64,000 nt of DNA from Pseudoneurospora amorphoporcata. Its lineage: Eukaryota > Ascomycota > Sordariomycetes > Sordariales > Sordariaceae. Both the position numbers and the translations under genes were made by a program. The DNA lies in NCBI GenBank assembly GCA_033297205.1, contig MU859156.1:1-64000 (forward strand), given 5' to 3'. The notes under the pieces were generated by a model. The model worked only from the letters and a program-made list of their open reading frames with translations, made no database searches and was not told the DNA's origin. This document shows positions 56,980-64,000 of the stretch, in pieces; positions within the stretch are counted from its first letter, which is position 1; each line of letters begins with the position of its first letter.

Positions 56980-59109
56980 ATCCACGGCATCTTTTTCTGG
57001 CGTCAAGCCTGCGTTTAGCCTGGCTCCATGAGACCAGGCTGTACTATCATCATTGAGGCCACCTAAAGGCCCTTCACCCTTTGTGACACAGGAAGCATGT
57101 AGTTGGACGACGTCGCCTGTCCCTAGGTATGGACGATTATCCCCGACTGGCACAGTAACATCATTCAATGGCGAGGAACAAGGACCTGCCCCTGCAACAT
57201 TGATATTTATCCCTTGTTATTGATACAATTTCCCCTTCAAATCGTGCAAAATCACAAGACAAGATATGCATCCTAGTTGACCTTTTCATGAAGCTTAATG
57301 AGGTGGTAGAAATCGTAGTTAGGGCCTCTCCAGTTGGTATTTGAACTGTCACTCCTCGAATAGCCAACCAATGCACACGACGGCGTATGTCCTACCCCAG
57401 AAAAAGGGCATATAGGCGTGCGATACGAGAACCAGTCAACAATCAATGCAGGGAAGACCGATATAACTTCACCGACGAATTTAGAAAAGCATTCAATTGT
57501 CGTGTATGTTGGTTCCAAGCTCGCTAATGACGCATTTCTATCACCAGGTACCCGGAAGGATCCGGCATTCAGGAACAGGGCTCACGACATCACTAAATCG
57601 TCCAGGTGACAACCCTATTGCAACCTCTTGGCAAAGGGAGTCTCTGAAGTCAACTGGAAAGTGGGGCGTGCTTACTTCCTTCTCTCGACCCTCTCTCGCC
57701 TCGCCTTCTGCTCTCCGCATATTCAACGCGCGAAGACGGCGATGGCGTTCATCTGACAATACCAAAGACCAACGGCAAACCTACCCGTACCTACCACTCG
57801 AGTCGGGGTACGACGACAGCTTGAGGGTCGAAAAGGAGCCGGGCGACCCCCACCGCTGAGCTTGGAATTAAAGTAATTCGTCGCTACCTTGCCAGGTCCC
57901 GCCGCATACGCCTCACGGCGATTTGCAAACCAGGCCGACTTGTTCCATGAGCGATCGGAAAATGTCTCATGAACCGCTTGGCTTACCCATCGGGTATTTG
58001 CTTGCCATGAGGAACCAGGGGACGTCTACCTTGTAGGGCTCGGCCGGTCAACATTGTTGAGGAATACAGCGGGGGGGCAATCACCATATGAGGGGTAAAA
58101 CATGAACAGCCACGAAGCCGTTTCATGTCCAGCTTGCCCGGCAACTGAGTCTATGTGCAATCCAGGCATGGCCTCGTCAGATTCTGTCATCGTACCGGAC
58201 AAAGTTCCCTGGATGTGGGGGGAAAAAAAAGGATCCTTTGGCCTCACGTCCGAGATGGATACTGGCCTCTTTTGGTGCGCGCTTTACTAACCATTTTACA
58301 TCGAAGGCACGCAAGGATGGGGAAGCCTCTTGTCAAGTGTGCTGGGCAATGGAAGAGTGGAAGAGGCGCAGGAGACCGCTTTGCGCCAATTAGATCGAAC
58401 TGGAAGGGCGAACGAAATCCCAATTGGGCAGAATGAGGCTCGAAGTTGAGCTTTACATCTTACCAGCAGGCCCTCAATTCGAGGTATGGAAGACGACGAC
58501 TATAATATGAAGGGACACTGTCCCACGTCGATAATCCAAAGGTATGCGTGTCTCTCGTTCTTCTTCATTTCATATACCTTCCACTACTAGGAGTCGTCTT
58601 TGACCATTTCCCTTGTATTTGTCACAGTCGCGCGTTTCACGGACGACAGGCTGGTTTCTGCCTGAGGGTGTGCCTAGCCAGTAGCCCCCTGCTTGTTTCG
58701 TGTACTGTACGTACTCTCACCGGAACGAGCTCCCACCAGGCTATCAAGGAGGCACAAATCTATCCATTTGTTGGCACATTTTCTCCCAGCCTTTCTTGTT
58801 TGTCTACTTTTTCACGAACGAAAACCCTTTCCACTATTCTCTCGATAATTTTTTTCTTGATATCGCTTTTATCGGTTCCTCGAGGCTTGCGCCTCCAAGT
58901 CTATTCCCCTCTACAGTATACACGAACAGCATCAGGTGGGGGTGTCGCAGCCTTATATACTCACACCTCCTTCCTCTATCCACATATCTATACCAACCAT
59001 TCGCCGTTCCGCCCAGCATTCCGATTGTATAGTCAACCACTGTTCTCATCATTTCTATTTCAACACGTCTCAGCATCAGAACAAAGTCAAGCTACAACTC
59101 ATCAGCGCC
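56980..59109. other. Spacer and long CT-rich leader
   Basis: No gene is supported. From about 58540 the plus strand is rich in C and T and carries several ATGs in short frames, fitting a long 5' leader with upstream reading frames for the gene at 59110. Confidence 0.45.
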
Positions 59110-61077
59110 ATGTTCAGGGGCGGTTCAGCCAAGCCTGATCAGGGCGCTGACGGATCACGAAAGCCTTCCCAGAGCCCAGAAGCGCAAAGGCTTTACAACC
59201 AGATGCGAGATGTTGAGGAAGAATGCAAGCATCCTGGGCGCTTCCGCGAAGCTCTACGGCAGCGAGAACAAGAAGGACAAAACAACATCGGTCACAGTCC
59301 CTACCTGGGCATTCCAACACCCCATAGACGGTCTAGATCCCGTACTGGTTCTACTGGCCCAGCGTCAACACAAGGCTCGGATGGAGGAGTTGAGGACAGC
59401 GGGCGCAAGAAACGAGGCCATCGCACCAAACCTTTGGACGAACCTCAAAGACTAAGAACGGCATTTGTTCGAACATATGTTGGTGCTTGCGGAGAGTGTC
59501 GCCAGCGTAAAGTGAAAGTACGTTGTCCCATCCACCAGACGAGTTCATCGTTGTCATCATAAATGACTGACATTTGTTTTGCCAAATCCAAGTGTACCCA
59601 TTTTGATAACAGCGAGCTCGAAGCCAACTACCAGGCTTCCAGACGATCAAGACTATCAGTAGCCCCCATGTCACCAAGTTTCCAGACTCATATCAGTCCG
59701 CCGGTGTCATATTCCCCAGTGACAGTCCAATGTCCGAACGAACTTTCCGGAGTCGGTAGCCACATACTCGGGTCCCGTAACCAGCCAATCGTTGACTACA
59801 ACCACGAAAATCGTGACGACGATATTGAGCTGGACAGTCCATCAACGCTGGTCAACACTTCCGTGGGAGGCCTCTTCCTGTTTGACCATGACGCGCCGGC
59901 CACTATGAATCCAGCCTATACTCCCTATACCTCAACACATACTAACCTTCTTGGCTTTGATGATTCATATACACCATTCGATAACTCTTATCCCGTTTCT
60001 CCGATGCCGTCCTCGCTAGCTTCTTCGGTTGGTGATATCGAGAAGCCACTTGGTTCACTCATCAATGGCTCAGTCGCCAACAATATCATTTGGGAATGTA
60101 AACGAGGATCCATCGACCCATGGACCCTGACGCGCACCGACAGCGGACCACATGAATGCCGTGCACGCTTCCCGAATGAGGTTTCATTTCTGGACCACTA
60201 CAGGACTCAGCACGAGCCCTTCTTCAACGAGAGAATCGTCCATAGATGTAGCTGTTGCGGCTCCTTCGCAGGACCCTACGATCAGAGCTGTACAAAATGC
60301 GCAAACAAAGCTTGTCGAGTATGCGATCCTACTTGGCCGCTCGCCTCATGGTACTACGGTACCATGAAGCTCCTTGCCCCTAGTCTGATGTCTGGCACAA
60401 CGATGATCAGGAAGGGGCAAGGTTTTGGAAACGGACTGCTGGGTCCTCCATCATATTTCGGAGGGTCCAACTCTTACGGCACCAGCCCTAACGGATCCAA
60501 CTCATTCGGTATCTACGGCGGCAGCAGCTACGCCGGCTCCACGAGTAACCAGACCTTTGGAACAGCATCCAAAGAAACCGCTGAGACACGGCGGTTTGAA
60601 CGCTATGCTCCGTTACAGCACCAAGTATCCTCAAACCACGATGCCTTTCGTCATCATCACGACGAGAACTCGATTTCCGTCAAACCAACAAGGGAGGACC
60701 GCCCAAGGGAACCCCCTAGTGACTACCACCACTTCTCAAGAAAGTCACCAAAGTGCTCCGCTCCCCCAACGACGCTTTCGCTCATCGCCAAATCAACAAA
60801 GTCACTGAACGTCAATATCCCCTGCCTCGCATTAGTTCATCTCATCCTGTTGCTCTTATTTCCTTTAGTTTCTTCAGACACGGATAACACCACCACATAT
60901 TTGTCATCTTCTCTGGCTAAACAGGCTGCGGAACACATGCCATTGGTATCGGCTGTGTGCATCACCATTGGGGTGCTCGGGATCTGGCTATTGCAATCTA
61001 GAGGTCATGTCGTCGGCGACGACGTTTCCGTCGATGAGGGAAGATGTACATTGCCAAAAGCATTGATGGCCTCATGA
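59110..61077 (+). CDS. Cys-rich protein with half zinc-cluster and C-terminal membrane segments
   Basis: Unnamed fungal protein. Exon 1 (59110-59517) and exon 2 (59593-61077) join in phase 0 across a 75-nt GTACGT-AAG intron, giving 630 residues. The splice completes a CGECRQRKVKC motif (C127, C130, C137). This matches the first half of a fungal Zn2Cys6 cluster, but the second three cysteines do not follow. A second Cys-rich zone at about 350-382 has HRCSCCGSFAGPYDQSCTKC and CRVCD, next to a C2H2-like HECRARFPNEVSFLDHYRTQ. Two hydrophobic stretches near the end (about 545-563, LALVHLILLLLFPLVSS, and 583-603, SAVCITIGVLGIWLL) look like membrane spans. The middle is Ser/Asn/Gly-rich. It may be a membrane-tethered regulator; that is inference. 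Intron phase and frame support the model. Confidence 0.72.
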
Positions 61078-63729
61078 GATGATTAAATGTCGAGGCTTTT
61101 CCTTTCCTCCACTGGGACCTTTTTTCGTTTTCATCTTCGGTTCGGTTTGGTTCGGTTTTGTTCGGCGTCCGGTTCTATCGCGGTTGTGTCAGGCCGCTGG
61201 GGTGGTTGGGCCGTTTTCTAAACGGCTTGGTATACAGAACGAGGTTATAATGATTTAGTAACATGACGACGATAAGACTTTCCAAGGAGGAGAGGAATAG
61301 CAATGCCATTCATGGGGGCTTATCTCACTCTATATATACTAATAAGACGTCGAGACACTTAACCAGCTCTACACTAGGTCTACTACCTGGAGAACGTCAA
61401 TAAAATCTGACAATGTGTTGGTTCATCACTGGAGAATGAAGTGCCCTTGTGCCTTACAGGCGATGTTATCCAGGCAGGGCAGGGCAGTGTGCCAATACTT
61501 TCTTATGCACTTACACACGTACGTTAGCGGGCAAGGAGGCGGTTTAGCGTTGCAAGTAAGAAAGCCATCACTGGCAATGGACGCCCATCAGCACCAGGCT
61601 GACAAGACTGGTAGTAGGCGGTGGGCGGTGGCTGCTACCGTGATCAGTCGGTGGCTACGAGACATCCCTCAGATTTCGTTTTTCCTTCCTCGCTGCAAAG
61701 TATCGGAATGTTGCTGAAGAGTCACACACAGCCACCACTACCATATGGGTGTGGGAGGACACAGCCGATTTTCCAATTCCCATGCCGTCGCATTGATGCA
61801 AATCGCAAACTTTCACAGACCATCGGCAATTGGCGGGAAAGCTGAAGAGTCATCGATACAAGCTTTCTTTTGTCCAACCTTACCCTACCGATGCGAGTAG
61901 GAATTGTGCTGTCTGGTTGGCTGGTTGAATTTAAGGATGGCAACTGAAGCCGCCGTTGATCACAGATGTTGGATTTGGAGGATGAAAAGCGAAAGACGAA
62001 AGAGGAAGGATGCTCGGTGCAGGGATTTGCGATTGACTCAATCCGCGGCTTCCATCGCTCTGGGGCACCCTTGCCCGAAAAGAACCCAGCATCTGAAAGG
62101 TAAAAAGGTTGGTAAATCGGCCAATCATATTAACAGGAACAGAGAAGGATGGAGCAAAGCCTGGCTTGGCGCTGGCTCTCCACTGTACCCACTTTCTCCA
62201 CGAGAGAAGGGACGAAAGAGTGCGGGTCCACTGGCTCAAAATGAGATGAAAGTCACCCTCGAAAGATGCCGTGCCAGGCAGACGGGCTGCCTGATTTGCA
62301 GCATCAAAATGCCATCATCAGAATTCGTCAATGGGATGATGCTAGAAGTTCGCGCCAATTCAAACATCTCGACTTGAACCATCAACAGCATCAGAAGACA
62401 ATGAGGAAAAGGTGAAGAGCTACCGAGTTCTATCACAGTCGGGAAACCCAACCGCGAGGTTGTCTTCTCAGAACATCATCATCTATGAGATCTTGCGTCG
62501 GCCACTTCAGAAACAAGGCTCATTTGACTCATACGCACATGCATATCTCATTGAACCCACATTATTTAGGCATACATTCCTCGAGACCGGGCAACTCCTT
62601 TGTGGTACAACACACACTGTAAGACGAATGCGACGAACGAGAAGCGTCAGTGCCGGCCATCTGGTCTCTTTCTCACTTTGCTTGCAAGGCGCCGAATTGC
62701 CAGCTAGCCCTCTGCAACTTCTGAAGGGTTACTTCGAGTGGAGCAAGCAAGCGTCGCACCCACCAAGAATCGCTCGCCGTGCTCGACCATGCAGGCCGCT
62801 GCCCCTGGGTCAAGAGAACACCCGCTGCTGGGATATTTTGTAGAGCTGGTGAGGCCGGACATAACATCACGACCCAACAGATGGCCAAGAGATCTTTTAA
62901 CTGCCGGATCAAAACAGTACATGATCATTGGCATCCGCTAGATAATTGCCTTTTTCAGACTTCAAGCAGGTTCATTCCATGACTTTGCAGCAGGGGAGAG
63001 TGGTCCTCTTATACTAAACGCAGCTGCGATGTGGCTCAGACAGACAAGAAAAGACGAGAAAGAAGTAGCGCGCTAAGCCCAAACTAGTAGACCGCGGTCG
63101 TTTCCTGCCCTGCCATGCTCACTGCGCCTCTCGCCCGTCTAAACACTGGTCAAAGATTCCGCTTCTTGCTGCTTTCCCATTGTTGGTCCAAGTGAAATAT
63201 CGGCGTTGACTCCCGTCGGCCTACTCCTTCTTGCTCTTCTCTTTTCCTCTTTTTTCCGTCGAAATCGAATTGAGAGAACACACACGAAGTCACTTCGGCT
63301 TCCAACACAGGCGCCCCTGACAGACATCGTCCCCCCTTCGTCTTCGACACTCAACAAGTGTCCAGTGCACAAGCAGCCGTGTTAACCACACTGGTGGAAA
63401 ACCACAAGGCAGTCGTCGCAGCAGTCGAGGAGCATCCCCGTCGTCGTAAGCAACACGGAGATCTCCCTACTGCCCTGCCGGTACCCCGCCATTCTCAGGA
63501 AGTTACCACAACCCACGGCAAGCAAGCAACCCCATCACTATCGCTTAGCCAACAACAACTTGGATTCAACCAGCTTTCCAGAATCTGGCACACATCCTCA
63601 CCTCAGAACCATTATCAAGAAAGCCAATCGACTTGGCCCACCCTGGAGCTGTCACGAGACTTTGCTTACCTCAACTCCGACACATTGTCATCAACGATCA
63701 TCCCCGATACCCCCGAGACTCTGGCTCAA
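61078..63729. other. Spacer and 5' region of the last gene
   Basis: No gene is supported in 61078-63270. From 63274 the frame of the last gene is already open, without an ATG until 63730, so part of this may be leader or an unrecognised 5' exon. Confidence 0.45.
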
Positions 63730-64000
63730 ATGGCTGGCATGTCTCGAACCAATTCGGCCAACGCCTTCATGGAAGGCTTCTCGGTCTGCCAGGCCAACCT
63801 CGGCGAGGCCCTCACCTGGCTCCCTGCCATGGGCACTCCCGAGCTTGACGATATGATCAACGCCTTCATCCCGGGTCCTGCATCCATCAAGGACAAGCGT
63901 GCCCACATCTCCATGGACTTCCTCAGCTACTCGCAGCGCACCGGGTTCAACTTCAAGTTCTACCCCGTCCCCTTGACCTCCTTTGCCTCCGCCAGCACTA
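63730..64000 (+). CDS. Partial hypothetical protein, runs off the right edge
   Basis: The N-terminal 90 codons from the first in-frame ATG (MAGMSRTNSANAFMEGFSV). Coding character is good: GEALTWLPAMGTPELDDMIN, AFIPGPASIKDKRAHISMDF and SYSQRTGFNFKFYPVPL. No stop is met before position 64000. The frame is open back to 63274, encoding Gln/Thr/Ser-rich sequence such as SLSLSQQQLGFNQLSRIW, so translation could start in an upstream exon. I do not recognise the family; the FKFYPV element looks like part of a compact conserved domain that continues beyond the window. Confidence 0.6.
   Translation, partial: MAGMSRTNSANAFMEGFSVCQANLGEALTWLPAMGTPELDDMINAFIPGPASIKDKRAHISMDFLSYSQRTGFNFKFYPVPLTSFASAST

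Overview
The window looks like nuclear DNA of a filamentous ascomycete, most likely a Sordariomycete. Genes lie on both strands and are interrupted by short introns of about 50-120 nt with GTRNGY donors, CTAAC-like branch points and CAG/TAG acceptors. The recognisable genes (golgin, lunapark, AzgA permease, BAR-SH3 adaptor, Mte1/Dbl2-type protein, SREBP-like bHLH) are typical fungal families, and spacers are long. I saw no bacterial features, CRISPR array, intact transposon, rRNA or convincing tRNA.

Layout. 1-10.6 kb: a GNAT-like reading frame interrupted by one stop, a divergent enolase, a frameshifted DUF8021 secreted protein, a secreted CDH-type cytochrome-domain protein and a bHLH regulator, all on the minus strand. 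10.6-15.3 kb: gene-poor. 15.3-27.1 kb: a second cytochrome-domain gene with an internal stop, then small genes for Arg/Ser/Gly-rich disordered proteins, several of them broken. 27.4-34 kb: two membrane-trafficking/ER genes, a GRIP golgin and lunapark. 34.8-41.9 kb: a Ser-rich protein, a protein with five 27-residue repeats and a secreted acidic protein. 42-46.5 kb: spacer with an inverted-repeat relic. 46.5-57 kb: AzgA purine permease, a decayed GFA gene, a BAR-SH3 protein and a large DUF2439 genome-stability protein. 59-64 kb: a Cys-rich protein with C-terminal membrane segments, and the start of a gene that leaves the window.

There is no operon logic. The golgin, lunapark and BAR-SH3 proteins all concern endomembranes, but each is an independent gene. 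The two cytochrome-domain genes are probably paralogues.

The most notable pattern is a set of gene models that splice and read well except for isolated in-frame stops (TAG, TAA, TGA) or single-nucleotide frame breaks. Long conserved genes in the same window are clean, so random sequencing error is not the simplest explanation. RIP-like C-to-T decay and A-to-I editing of UAG/UGA, both known in Sordariomycetes, are the alternatives. I found no clear new multi-gene system.
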